Positions 49,600 through 62,800 of a DNA stretch of 64,000 nt are shown piece by piece. Within the stretch, counting starts at the first letter, position 1, and the number at the start of each line of letters is the position of its first letter. A program made the position numbers and the translations under genes. The notes under the pieces are model-generated. The model was not told the origin of the DNA. It saw only the letters and a list, made by a program, of their open reading frames with translations, and ran no database searches. This DNA comes from Rutidosis leptorrhynchoides (Eukaryota > Streptophyta > Magnoliopsida > Asterales > Asteraceae), in assembly GCF_046630445.1 (NCBI RefSeq), contig NC_092341.1:31634001-31698000 (forward strand), written 5' to 3'.

Positions 49600-51151
49600 C
49601 CAAAGAATCTAGATGATTCGATTTCTGAAGGAAATCACAGAAGATCTTTTTACGCATTCTAAATCCTTACAGAAGAATTTCTTCATTATCCATCGATTTT
49701 AGAAATTCTAAAATATCATCGTATCTTTCGTTATAAATATCCTCGATATTTCTAAAGATATCTTCATAACGATTCTTGTCCGCAATTAATTATCTCTTTG
49801 CAATATCTTTATTACATCATAAAGGAAAACTGTTTAAGTTTCTATATTCTGTAAAATTTAAATTCAAATTTTGAAAGATTTGAAGTAGTGTTGAGAATTG
49901 AAGCATGAGTTAGTATAATATAATGACGTCAGGCCAACGTGATTATATTACAGTAAGTCATGCTAAATTTTTAATGGAAGATGATGATTCATAGACTTTA
50001 TAATCATCATTTGCCATGTTACACGACTCTTACATTCTACTTAATCTCTGAACATATCAAGAAAATATATTTTTGATAGTTCTATCCTCAGTAATTCTGG
50101 TAATTTACCAAATCAAATCGTGATATTACGCTTAGAACAGTAGGTCCATTCGAAACTTCATACCTACAAATTCTGGACCATTACTCGCTTTACTTAGAGT
50201 CGAGAGGAGAATAAAAAGGCAAAGAGCTCCGACATATAAAGGAAAATATATAGCCCGATAACGATACCGAAATTACAAACCGTGTATATCAATACGTATT
50301 GCAACGTAAAGACATGGGAGAATTAAAAACACTATAACCCCAAGGTAATAGTAGAAGAAAACAAATTTCTCTGGTGGTAAATGAAAAAGAAGAATGACTG
50401 AAATGATAGTCAGAAAAATATCCAGGATAAGAACTGGATGGAACATTCTCACAATCTTTGGAAGTATGAATTGAGGAAGACAGTATAGAAGTGGTGAAGA
50501 TAATGAAACAGAAGAAGCTAATTTATAGCAAAATTCCAAACACAGCAATTGAAGCAATTCACCTCATTTAATCAAAGAAAATTTCAAATTCCTTAATTAC
50601 CGGAGAATCAAATCTTATGGATTACGAAGATTTCCTTTAATCCCTTGAATTCCGGAAATCAATCGTGACTACGTCAAAAGTTAAGGCGAACATTTAATTT
50701 CTCATTCACTCTTTTACAATAGCTTCGTTTATACGCTTCCTATAATCAAATCATTTTATCCATATTATTCAGTAGTGATAAAACTTTATTTTTTTCAACT
50801 TATATTCATCATAACAATATTCTTGTTGTAAACAATGATGATCTCTATCAAACTTCATGACTATAATTTTCATGAACTACTCTCTGTTTTTTTCTACCCT
50901 AATATTGTGACATAAACACTCAAAGTTTTAAATAAGCTCAATACTATTCATAACACATTTTATGTGTTCAGTTTACTAAAATGCTCGTATAACACCATCA
51001 TCCCTTTTGAGGATAACCTAATCAAATGACACTCTTATTAATCCTTTAGATAACCTCCGCATTAATGATAAAATGCACTTTATATAAGAACCTGTAAGAA
51101 ATTAGGGTTCGTATTATTTAAATGCATGAAACAGAACAATATTCTATCCGT
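49600..51151 (+). other. Element E interior, no supported gene
   Basis: AT-rich sequence without RT, integrase or protease motifs. A short inverted repeat (GATGATGATT / AATCATCATT) occurs near 49982-50010. Confidence 0.5.
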
Positions 51152-51243
51152 TGGAATTCACGAAAGGCCCCGAACCTACCTGGGAACGTGAAGACCAGAT
51201 AAAACGTAAATATCCTCGTCTAGGTACGAACAACGCCGATTGA
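51152..51243 (+). pseudogene. Chromodomain remnant at the end of element E
   Basis: After WNS and a one-base shift, the frame reads KGPEPTWEREDQIKRKYPRL and stops at 51241-51243. This matches the C-terminal tail of A-family pol ([22 protein letters not shown]). It shows that E descends from a chromovirus whose pol was deleted. Confidence 0.8.
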
Positions 51244-51276
51244 TGGCAAAAACTAAATTTCGGGACGAAATTTCTT

Positions 51277-51291
51277 TTAACGGGTAGGTAC
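51277..51291 (+). other. Polypurine tract region of element E
   Basis: TTAACGGGTAGGTAC directly precedes the 3' LTR, preceded by AATTTCGGGACGAAATTT as in copies A-C. Confidence 0.7.
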
Positions 51292-51729
51292 TATAACAAC
51301 CCTCACTTTTCGACTTCCGATTTTACTAAAATACCTAGAGTTGTTATATACGAATAAATTTAACGTTGACCGAATAAACGTACGCTTAAAATAAATAATA
51401 TAATTATAAATATTATAAATAAGATTATGATATATAATATAACATAATTACATCAATGAATATATATATAATATTTATATTACTTTTGTTATTTAGTTAA
51501 TAGAATATATAATTAACTAAATAATAAATAATATTATAACATTTATAAAACTAATAAAAACTATAAATTAATAATCATAAATTTTAATTTTTATAAAAAC
51601 TAAATATAATAATAATTTTTATATAAAATTCGTATTTAATAATTAAACAAATATAGAAATAAAATGTTTAGAAATATATTAAACATTTTTTTTTTAGAAT
51701 TTTATACAAAATAAAAATAAAAACTATAT

Positions 51730-52237
51730 CTACTTTTAATAAATAAATACAAAAATATAAACTACTTTTTCTTTTAAATTTTACTTTTAATAAAAATACA
51801 AACTACTTTTCTTTTAAGATTTACTTTTAATAAAAATACAAACTACTTTTTCTTATTTTAACTTTTAAGATTTACTTTTAATAAAAATACAAACTACTTT
51901 TTCTTATTTTAACTTTTAAGATTTACTTTTAATAAAAATACAAACTACTTTTTCTTATTTTAACTTTTAAGATTTTACTTTTAATAAAAATACAAACTAC
52001 TTTTTCTTATTTTAACTTTTAAGATTTTACTTTTAATAAAAATACAAACTACTTTTTCTTATTTTAACTTTTAAGATTTAGTTTTAATAAAAATACAAAA
52101 TACTTTTTCTTATTTTAACTTTTAAGATTTTACTTTTAATAAAAATACAAACTACTTTTTCTTATTTTAACTTTTAAGATTTACTTTTAATAAAAATACA
52201 AAATACTTTTTCTTATTTTAACTTTTAAGATTTACTT
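51730..52237 (+). repeat. Tandem array of ~51-bp units in E 3' LTR
   Basis: The same array as in the 5' LTR, with matching unit number and a few base differences. Confidence 0.9.
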
Positions 52238-52274
52238 ATTTTATTTTAATTTTTTTTTACCTAACATTTTCAAC

Positions 52275-52282
52275 TATAAATA
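52275..52282 (+). promoter_or_regulatory. TATA box of element E 3' LTR
   Basis: TATAAATA, as in the 5' LTR. It could start transcripts into the flanking LINE DNA. Confidence 0.5.
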
Positions 52283-53153
52283 CCACATACATTTCTCATT
52301 TCAAACTTACACCTTAATCTCTCATTTCTCTCTTAAGAACTACTTCTAGTTGATATCTCGGTCACTTACTTGCTTTACTTTCCTTTCTTGCGTGGAATAC
52401 TTCAACTGCTATTTAAGGTGAGTTTCATTACTCCCTTTTTATATATATTTTTGGGCTGAGAATACATGCGTTGTTTTATAAATGTTTTACGAAATAGGCT
52501 CAAATACTAAAACTAATTCTATGTGGGTTTAAACCAGAAATATACCCTTAGCTTGGTAACATTAAACTACCTGTCTATGTACGGTAGGCGCGAATCCTAA
52601 AGATAGATCTATTGGGCCTGACAACCCTATCCTGACTATGGGATGCTTTAGTACTTCGAGGTTTATATAACACACCTGATTCGGTGTACTTTCAGAGGGT
52701 AAAACATGAACGTTAAGGCTTGTTACCGGGTGCCTACAACTTATAGAATGCTTTTATACACTTGCTAGTGTACGGATATTTATGAAACTGAAATCTTGTG
52801 GCCTATTATTATAACGGAAATGATTGATTTTGATAAACTAATGAACTCACCAACCTTTTTGGTTGACACTTTAAGCATGTTTTGTCTCAGGTGACGAATA
52901 AGATGATTGCCATGATTGCTACCTGATGAATTGAATGCTGCTACATGGAGTCTTCATTTCATTACATTTACTTTGCATTAAGACTATTATTATTATTTCA
53001 GTTTAAATTTGATGTAAAACTTTTAATGCTTCCGCTGTTTTATTAATAAATGTTTTATTCAAAACGTCTCATATAGAGTCGTTCTCGTATATACAACTGT
53101 GATTTGATATAATTAGTCACAAATACCCTAGGCCCTATTTTGGGGGTGTGACA

Positions 53154-53828
53154 TATTACCCACGGGAATACCCAAATACATGAAAGGCAACCGACCTGCA
53201 AGACACGAACACCAAGACGCAAGAGCTTCCACGTTATCATTACTAATGCCTATCCCAAATAATTGACCTTTATTAAAATTAACCTTCAACCCCGAAGCCC
53301 GTTCAAAGCATTCCAACAAGTACATTAAATTTCGCGCATTACGTCTACTCCATTCGCCAAAAAAAAAATCGTATCATCCGCATATTGCAAATGAGAAATG
53401 ACGACTTTATCTTTACCCAACTCCACCCCTTTATACATCCCTCTCTCAACCGCCATTTTCATTAGGATATTAAGTCCCTCCGCTGCAATAATAAAAAGGA
53501 AAGGTGATAAGGGATCACCATGGAGAACGCCCCTTTTAGGATTAAACTCACTTGTCGGAGACCCGTTTATGAGAATGGAGATTGTAGCCGATTTAAGACA
53601 CGAGGACATCCACTTACACCATTTGGTACCGAACCCCATACATTTCATCACTTCAAGAAGATAATCCCAATTAAGCGAATCAAAGGCTTTCTCGAAGTCT
53701 ACCTTAAAAATTAGGTCGTGCTTTTTGTTTCGTTTAAGATCTTCGACCACTTCATTTGCAACTAACGCACCGTCTAGAATATATCTACCTCCAAGAAACG
53801 CACTCTGTTCCATCCCTACAAGACTAGG
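53154..53828 (-). pseudogene. LINE retrotransposon, reverse transcriptase part
   Basis: On the minus strand: EQSAFLGGRYILDGALVANE, then the RT core DFEKAFDSLNW, PKRGVLHGDPLSPFLF and the catalytic LQYADDTIFF. After a frameshift in a homopolymer near 53360 come FERASGLKVNFNKG and LPFMYLGIPVGN, which continue at 31828 beyond element E. This is the RT domain of an L1-type plant LINE. Copy C cuts it at 53828, upstream of the RT core in the LINE sense, so the endonuclease and N-terminal parts lie beyond the window or are lost. Confidence 0.9.
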
Positions 53829-56800
53829 TGTAGTGACCCAAACTTTTCCATGTTTATATATATTAATTGGTATTGATATTTACATGATTAAATGTTTCCA
53901 ACATGTAAAGCAATCAAACTTGTTAAGACTTGATTAATTGAAATATGTTTCATATAGACAATTGACCACCCAAGTTGACCGGTGATTCACGAACGTTAAA
54001 ACTTGTAAAAACTATATGATGACATATATATGGATATATATATAGTTAACATGATACTATGATAAGTAAACATATCATTAAGTATATTAACAATGAACTA
54101 CATATGTAAAAACAAGACTACTAACTTAATGATTTTTAAACAAGACATATATGTAACGATTATCGTTGTAAAGAAATTTAATGTATATATATCATATTAA
54201 GAGATATTCATACATGATAATATCATGATAATATAATAATTTAAAATCTTATTTGATATTATAAACATTGGGTTAACAACATTTAACAAGATCGTTAACC
54301 TAAAGGTTTCAAAACAACACTTACATGTAACGACTAACGATGACTTAACGACTCAGTTAAAATGTATATACATGTAGTGTTTTAATATGTATTTATACAC
54401 TTTTTAAAGACTTCAATACACTTATCAAAATACTTCTACTTAACAAAAATGCTTACAATTACATCCTCGTTCAGTTTCATCAACAATTCTACTCGTATGC
54501 ACCCGTATTCGTACTCGTACAATACACAGCTTTTAGATGTATATACTATTGGTATATACACTCCAATGATCAGCTCTTAGCAGCCCATGTGAGTCACCTA
54601 ACACATGTGGGAACCATCATTTGGCAACTAGCATGAAATATCTCATAAAATTACAAAAATATGAGTAATCATTCATGACTTATTTACATGAAAACAAAAT
54701 TACATATCCTTTATATCTAATCCATAAACCAACGACCAAAAACACCTACAAACACTTTCATTCTTCAATTTTCTTCATCTAATTTATCTCTCTCAAGTTC
54801 TATCTTCAAGTTCTAAGTGTTCTTCATATATTCTACAAGTTCTAGTTACATAAAATCAAGAATACTTTCAAGTTTGCTAGCTCAATTCCAATCTTGTAAG
54901 GTGATCATCCAACCTCAAGTGATGATCTTACTTGAACTTGTTTTCGTGTCATGATTCTGCTTTAAGAACTTCGAGCCATCCAAGGATCCGTTGAAGCTAG
55001 ATCCATTTTTCTCTTTTCCAGTAGGTTTATCCAAGGAACTTAAGGTAGTATTGATGTTCATAACATCATTCGATTCATACATATAAAGCTATCTTATTCG
55101 AAGGTTTAAACTTGTAATCACTAGAACATAGTTTAGTTAATTCTAAACTTGTTCGCAAACAAAAGTTAATCCTTCTAACTTGACTTTTAAAATCAAATAA
55201 ACACGTGTTCTATATCTATATGATATGCTAACTTAATGATTTAAAACCTGGAAACACGAAAAACATCGTAAAACCGGATTTACGCCGTCGTAGTAACACC
55301 GCGGGCTGTTTTGGGTTAGTTAATTAAAAACTATGATAAACTTTGATTTAAAATTTGTTATTCTGAGAAAATGATTTTTATTATGAACATGAAACTATAT
55401 CCAAAAATTATGGTTAAACTCAAAGTGGAAGTATGTTTTCTAAAATGGTCATCTAGACGTCGTTCTTTCGACTGAAATGACTACCTTTACAAAAACGACT
55501 TGTAACTTATTTTTCCGACTATAAACCTATACTTTTTCTGTTTAGATTCATAAAATAGAGTTCAATATGAAACCATAGCAATTTGATTCACTAAAAATGG
55601 ATTTAATATGAAGAAGTTATGGGTAAAACAAGATTGGATAATTTTTCTCATTTTAGCTACGTGAAAATTGGTAACAAATCTATTCCAACCATAACTTAAT
55701 CAACTTGTATTGTATATTATGTAATCTTGAGATACCATAGACACGTATACAATGTTTCGACCTATCATGGCGACACATCTATATATATTTCGGTACAACC
55801 ATAGACACTCTATATGTGAATGTTGGAGTTAGCTATACAGGGTTGAGGTTGATTCCAAAATATATATAGTTTGAGTTGTGATCAATACTGAGATACGTAT
55901 ACACTGGGTCGTGGATTGATTCAAGATAATATTTATCGATTTATTTCTGTACATCTAACTATGGACAACTAGTTGTAGGTTACTAACGAGGACAACTGAC
56001 TTAATAAACTTAAAACATCAAAATATATTAAAAGTGTTGTAAATATATTTTGAACATACTTTGATATATATGTATATATTGTTATAGGTTCGTGAATCAA
56101 CCAGTGGCCAAGTCTTACTTCCCGAAGAATACATGCAGGTTTTATAAAAATCTGTGAAAGTGAGTTATAGTCCCACTTTTAAAATCTAATATTTTTGGGA
56201 TGAGAATACATGCAGGTTTTATAAATGATTTACAAAATAGACACAAGTACGTGAAACTACATTCTATGGTTGAATTATCGAAATCGAATATGCCCCTTTT
56301 TATTAAATCTGGTAATCTAGGAATTAGGGAACAGACACCCTAATTGACGCGAATCCTAAAGATAGATCTATTGGGCCTAACAAACCCCATCCAAAGTACC
56401 GGATGCTTTAGTACTTCGAAATTTATATCATATCCGAAGGGTGTCCCGGAATGATTGGGATATTCTTATATATGCATCTTGTTAATGTCGGTTACCAGGT
56501 GTTCACCATATGAATGATTTTTATCTCTATGTATGGGATGTGTATTGAAATATGAAATCTTGTGGTCTATTATTATGATTTGATATATATAGGTTAAACC
56601 TATAACTCAACAACATTTTTGTTGACGTTTTAAGCATGTTTATTCTCAGGTGATTATTAAGAGCTTCCGCTGTCACATACTTAAATAAGGACGAGATTTG
56701 GAGTCCATGCTTGTATGATATTGTGTAAAAACTGCATTCAAGAAACTTATTTTGTTGTAACATATTTGTATTGTAAACCATTATGTAATGGTCGTGTGTA

Positions 56801-56994
56801 AACAGGATATTTTAGATTATCATTATTTGATAATCTACGTAAAGCTTTTTAAAACCTTTATCTATGAAATAAAGGTTATGGTTTGTTTTAAAAATGAATG
56901 CAGTCTTTGAAAAACGTCTCATATAGAGGTCAAAACCTCGCAACGAAATCAATTAATATGGAACGTTTTTAATCAATAAGAACGGGACATTTCA
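53829..56994 (+). repeat. Copy C 5' LTR
   Basis: 3,166 bp, shorter than in A. About 100 bp are missing near 54919, between short CTCAAG/TTCAAG repeats. Near 56125-56146 a roughly 20-base piece matching sequence 80 bp further on (GAATACATGCAGGTTTTATA) replaces a short stretch. Confidence 0.95.
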
Positions 56995-56996
56995 GT

Positions 56997-57008
56997 TGGT
57001 ATCCGAGC
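56997..57008 (+). other. Primer-binding site of copy C
   Basis: TGGTATCCGAGC, two bases after the LTR, as in copies A and B. Confidence 0.8.
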
Positions 57009-57203
57009 GTTGGTCTTAGAGAACCAGAATTTTGCATTAGTGTGTCTTATCGAGTTTGTTAGGATGCATTAGTGAGTCTGGACTTCGACCGTGTTTACTT
57101 GAAAAATGATTGCTTAACAAATTTTGTTGGAAACTATATATTTTTAACATGTGAATATTATGTGATATATTAATCTCTTAACACGTTTGATATTATGTGA
57201 TAG

Positions 57204-57800
57204 ATGTCTACCTCTAGAACAAGTCCCATTGACTCACCTAATAATAATGAAGAGTCAAATGTAAATTGGAATGATTCGTGGACTAATTCACAAGTTCCCG
57301 AAGAGGAGCCGGAAGAAGAGTCAGAACCGGAAGAAGAATCGGAACCGGATGAAGAAATAGAACCGGTGGGGGAAATAATAAAATGGTTAAGTAAAAGAAA
57401 ATCCTCAACCAACCGAACAAGGTTAATTATGGTCAATGGTGTTTCCGCCAAGGAAGCAAAATATTGGGAGGATTACCAATTCTCCGATGAATCGGATTCC
57501 GACGAGAATTCCGATGATGTTATAGAAATTACCCCAACTGAATTTAAAAAGGCAAAAGAAAATAATAAGGGAAAGGGCATAAAAATAGAGAAATCTAATT
57601 CCAACCCCGATGAACTTTATATGTATCGTCAACCCCCGAAGTCCTTAAGTTGTAACAATGACCCGGGAACCTCTAAACCACCAGGTTTTTCTAAACCAAT
57701 GTGGAAAAAAACGGCTCGTATTAGGGGAACATCATATAACCCTAGAAACTTGGCAAAACGAACCAAAACCGAAGAAGAAGAAACAAGCGAGTCGGAATAA
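57204..57800 (+). CDS. ORF1 of copy C: acidic Glu-repeat protein
   Basis: An intact 198-codon frame. It is six residues shorter than in A and B because one acidic repeat unit (EEESEP type) is missing. Otherwise it has the same order: NWNDSW motif, acidic repeats, KWLSKRKSS, SDESDSDENSDD, a Lys-rich part and KPPGFSKPMW. It shares QPPKSL and the TEEEETSE tail with copy B, so A carries the derived forms there. It is open in this older copy although ORF2 and gag-pol are broken. Function unknown. Confidence 0.75.
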   Translation: MSTSRTSPIDSPNNNEESNVNWNDSWTNSQVPEEEPEEESEPEEESEPDEEIEPVGEIIKWLSKRKSSTNRTRLIMVNGVSAKEAKYWEDYQFSDESDSDENSDDVIEITPTEFKKAKENNKGKGIKIEKSNSNPDELYMYRQPPKSLSCNNDPGTSKPPGFSKPMWKKTARIRGTSYNPRNLAKRTKTEEEETSESE

Positions 57801-57937
57801 GATAGTTGTATTCGTGTGGTGTAATATATGTAATATAGTGTTCTTATGCTTTATGATATATGTAAAAATTGCTTGTATTAATAAGTATTTTTTTTATGAA
57901 TCTAACTCATGTCTATTTTACAGTATAAAAACACAAA

Positions 57938-58621
57938 ATGGATAGATAACCCAATATTTTAAGAGACCTACCCGGAGACATGATTGATGAAATCTTGTCT
58001 AGAGTCGGTCAGAATTCTTCGGCACAACTATTTAAGGCGAGATCAGTTTGTAAGACATTCGAAGAACGTTCTAAGAATGCCTTGGTTTATAAAAGGCTTT
58101 CATTCAAAAGATGGGGGATATCACATTGGGAAATCCATAAGTTACGATGTGTTTACTTTGACGCATATATTGCGGGGAACCCAAATGCTATTTTACGCAA
58201 TGGGTTAAGAAATTATTTTGACTCAATATATCCGAATATTGGACTTCGTGATTTAGAAAAAGCGGCTAACATGCAACATAAAGAAGCATGTTATGCTTAC
58301 GGATTAGTAATGTTCGCTTCTCACCAAAGTGAGAACAAGAACATCGGGCTACAACTATTAAACAAAACGTTTCCACAAGTGACGGAGTCGGTAATTGGGG
58401 TAAGAAATGAGGTTTTTAGATTGTTACGGGACTGTTGGACATTACGTAACCCTCGTCCCTTTGACGACGTTACAACACGCTGTCTTATCAACGGCCATAA
58501 CGGTTATGTTCCACAAGACCAAGGATGGGAAGTAATCCTAGTAAAACCAGAATGCATGACTTGTTTCTGGACGTATGAATTACGTGTCTTTATTGCCTTT
58601 GCTGAACGACTTGTGTACTAG
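57938..58621 (+). pseudogene. ORF2 of copy C: F-box-like protein, stop at codon 4
   Basis: The homologous ATG is at 57938, but codon 4 is TAA (CAA in A and B). The next in-frame ATG, at 57980 (MIDEILSRVGQ), would remove the first part of the F-box and leave 213 residues. Relative to copy A there are also V to A, E to K, T to I, A to P and V to I changes. The rest of the frame is open to 58621. Confidence 0.85.
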
Positions 58622-58809
58622 CTAGAATTATCTTCACAACCATCTTGTATCAAATTTATTGTGTGCTATATTTCATGCTATATGTAAAATAAGCGGTATT
58701 GTAAGTTTGTAAAATATTGTGTAAAAGTTTGAACGCGAAATATTATTATAATCAGTTTTTCATATAGAATTGTAGTAGTTGAATTGTATATTAGCTACTA
58801 AGTATGAAC

Positions 58810-58824
58810 TTAACGGGTAGGTAC
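58810..58824 (+). other. Internal polypurine-like motif of copy C
   Basis: TTAACGGGTAGGTAC followed by TACCCG, about 140 bases before the gag ATG. Confidence 0.6.
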
Positions 58825-58962
58825 TACCCGAATTAAAACTTATAAAACGCTAATATGAAGAAAAAGCTTTTATAAATGAGTTCATATTATGCTACGAAAT
58901 ACTATTAACTACTCTTAATATTCTGTATGATTAACTTGTTCCATTTGACTATTTTGAAGGAA

Positions 58963-59796
58963 ATGGCACCGACTACTCGACACACTGTGAATATGAATGA
59001 AGAGGAATTCCGTACTTTTCTAGCTTCAAACATAGCCGCAGTACAGGCTGTGCTACATACCAACAATAACCTTGGATCTAGCAGTACAGGAAATCGTGTA
59101 GGATGCACCTACAAAGAATTCACTGCCTGCAAACCTTTGGAATTTGATGGAACCGAAGGACCGATCGGATTGAAACGGTGGACCGAGAAGGTTGAATCGG
59201 TTTTTGCCATAAGTAAGTGTACTGAAGAGGACAAAGTGAAGTACGCTACGCATACCTTTACAGGTTCTGCGTTAACATGGTGGAATACCTATCTAGAGCA
59301 AGTGGGACAAGACGATGCGTACGCACTACCGTGGTCAGCATTCAAGCACTTGATGAACGAGAAGTACCGTCCAAGAACCGAGGTCAATAAGCTCAAGACA
59401 GAACTTAGAGGGTTACGAACCCAAGGATTTGATATTACCATGTACGAAAGACGATTCACAGAATTGTGCCTATTGTGTCCGGGAGCATTCGAAGATGAGG
59501 AAGAGAAGATCGACGCGTTTGTGAAAGGATTACCGGAAAGAATCCAAGAAGATATAAGTTCACACGAGCCCGCCTCCATACAACAGGCATGTAGAATGGC
59601 TCACAAACTAGTGAACCAGATTGAAGAAAGAATTAAAGAACAGACTGCTGAAGAGGCCAATGTGATGCAAGTCAAAAGAAAGTGGGAGGAAAACGGTGAT
59701 AAGAATCACCAATACAACAACAACAGCAATTACAACAATAATCGCAACAATTATCCCAACAATCGTAACATCAATCGCAACTACAACAAACGGCCC

Positions 59797-59849
<53 letters not shown>

Positions 59850-62800
59850 CTACAACAATCATCTCAACAACAATAATAATCGCAACAACAACAACAATCA
59901 GAAGCAGCTATGCCAAAGATGTGAAAAGTATCACTCGGGGTTCTGCACCAAATTTTGCAACAAGTGTAAAAGAAATGGTCATAGCGCGGCAAAGTGTGAG
60001 GCCTACGGACCAGGGGTTAATAGAACGAAAGGAACAAATGGTGTCGGAACGAGTAATGGTGGAGCAAGTAGTGTCGGAGCAAGTTATGCCAATGTAGTTT
60101 ATTATAAATGTGGAAAACCGGGTCACATTATTAGAAATTGCCCGAACCAGGAGAACACGAATGGACAAGGCCGCGGAAGAGTTTTCAATATTAATGCGAC
60201 AGAGGCACAGGAAGACCCGGAGCTTGTTACGGGTACGTTTCTTATTGACAATAAATCTACTTACGTTTTATTTGATTCGGGTGCGGATAGAAGCTATATG
60301 AGTAGAGATTTTTGTGCTAAATTAAGTTGTCCATTGACGCCTTTGGATAGTAAATTTTTACTCGAATTAGAAAATGGTAAATTAATTTCACCAGATAATA
60401 TATGTCGGAATCGAGAAATTAAACTTGATAGCGAAAAATTTAAGATTGATTTGATACCAGTAGAGTTAGGGAGTTTTGATGTGATAATCGGTATGGACTG
60501 GTTAAAAGAAGTGAAAGCAGAGATCGTTTGTTACAAAAATGCAATTCGCATTATACGAGAAAAAGGAAAACCCTTAATGGTGTACGGAGAAAAGGGCAAC
60601 ACGAAGCTACATCTTATTAGTAATTTGAAGGCACAAAAACTAATAAGAAAAGGTTGCTATGCTGTTCTAGCACACGTCGAGAAAGTACAAACTGAAGAAA
60701 AGAGCATCAATGATGTTCCCATTGCAAAAGAATTTCCCGATGTATTTCCGAAAGAATTACCGGGATTACCCCCACATCGATCCGTTGAATTTCAAATAAA
60801 TCTTGTACCAGGAGCTGCACCAATAGCTCGTGCTCCTTACAGACTCGCACCCAGCGAGATGAAAGAACTGCAAAGCCAATTACAAGAACTTTTAGAGCGT
60901 GGTTTCATTCGACCAAGCACATCACCGTGGGGAGCTCCTGTTTTGTTTGTCAAGAAGAAAGATGGTACATTCAGGTTGTGTATCGACTACCGAGAGTTGA
61001 ACAAACTTACCATCAAGAACGGCTACCCACTACCGAGAATCGACGACTTATTTGATCAACTACAAGGCTCGTTTGTTTATTCAAAGATTGACTTACGTTT
61101 CGGGTATCATCAAATGCGGGTGAAAGAAGATGATATTCCAAAGACTGCTTTTAGAACAAGTTACGGTCATTACGAGTTTATGGTCATGCCGTTTGGTTTA
61201 ACTAATGCACCAGCTGTGTTCATGGACCTTATGAACCGAGTGTGTGGACCATACCTTGACAAGTTTGTCATTGTTTTCATTGATGACATACTTATTTACT
61301 CAAAGAATGACCAAGAACACGGTGAACATTTGAGAAAGGTGTTAGAAGTATTGAGGAAGGAAGAATTGTACGCTAAGTTTTCAAAGTGTGCATTTTGGTT
61401 GGAAGAAGTTCAATTCCTCGGTCACATAGTGAACAAAGAATGTATTAAGGTGGATCCGGCAAAGATAGAAACTGTTGAAAAGTGGAAAACCCCGAAAACT
61501 CCGAAACACATACGCCAGTTTTTAGGACTAGTTGGTTACTACAGAAGGTTCATCCAAGACTTTTCCAGAATAGCAAAACCCTTGACTACATTAACGCATA
61601 AAGGGAAGAAATTTAAATGGAATGATGAACAAGAGAAAGCGTTTCAGTTATTGAAGAAAAAGCTAACTACGGCACCTATATTGTCATTGCCTGAAGGGAA
61701 TGATGATTTTGTGATTTATTGTGACGCATCAAAGCAAGGTCTCGATTGTGTATTAATGCAACGAATGAAGGTGATTGCTTATGCGTCTAGACAATTGAAG
61801 ATTCACGAAAAAAATTATACGACGCATGATTTGGAATTAGGCGCGGTTGTTTTTGCATTAAAGACTTGGAGGCACTACTTATATGGGGTCAAAAGTATTA
61901 TATATACCGACCACAAAAGTCTTCAACACATATTTAATCAGAAACAACTGAATATGAGGCAGCGTAGGTAGATTGAATTATTGAATGATTACGACTTTGA
62001 GATTCGTTACCAGCCGGGGAAGGCAAATGTGGTAGCCGATGCCTTGAGCAGGAAGGACAGAGAACCCATTCGAGTAAAATCTATGAATATAATGATTCAT
62101 AATAACCTTACTACTCAAATAAAGGAGGCGCAACAAGGAGTTTTAAAAAAGGGAAATTTAAAGGATGAAATACCCAAAGGATCGGAGAAGCATCTTAATA
62201 TTCGGGAAGACGGAACCCGGTATAGGGCTGAAAGGATTTGGGTAACAAAATTTGGAGATATGAGCGAAATGGTACTTAGAGAAGCTCATAAAACCAGATA
62301 CTCAATACATCCTGGAACGGGGAAGATGTACAAGGATCTCAAGAAACATTTTTGGTGTCCGGGTATGAAAGCCGATGTTGCTAAATACGTAGGAGAATGT
62401 TTGATGTGTTCTAAGGTCAAAGCTGAGCATCAGAAACCATCAGGTCTACTTCAACAACCCGAAATCCCGGAATGGAAATGGGAAAACATTACCATGGATT
62501 TCATCACTAAATTGCCAAGGACTGCAAGTGGTTTTGATACTATTTGGGTAATAGTTGATCGTCTCACTAAATCAGCACACTTCCTGCCAATAAGAGAAGA
62601 TGACAAGATGGAGAAGTTAGCACGACTGTATTTGAAGGAAGTCGTCTCCAGACATGGAATACCAATCTCTATTATCTCTGATAGGGATGGCAGATTTATT
62701 TCAAGATTCTGGCAGACATTACAGCAAGCATTAGGAACTCGTCTAGACATGAGTACTGCCTATCATCCACAAACTGATGGGCAGAGCGAAAGGGCGATAC

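Larger units (their letters stand above)
31834..53153 (+). mobile_element. Element E: chromovirus derivative with deleted pol, host to copy B
   Basis: Two 1,862-bp LTRs (31834-33695, 51292-53153) start TATAACAACC and end GTGTGACA (GTGTGAAA in the left LTR). The 5-bp duplication TATTA lies at 31829-31833 and 53154-53158. The PBS is canonical. Without copy B the interior is about 4.1 kb. It holds a coiled-coil-like ORF, an internal polypurine-like motif, a poly(A)-binding-protein fragment and only the last part of a chromodomain; gag zinc knuckles, protease, RT and integrase are absent. So it is non-autonomous and would need proteins from a relative. About 8-9 LTR differences were seen by eye. 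Confidence 0.9.
51292..53153 (+). repeat. Element E 3' LTR
   Basis: 1,862 bp, the same length as the 5' LTR, with about 8-9 differences seen. It contains the same tandem array (about 51730-52237) and a TATA box at 52275-52282. Confidence 0.9.
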
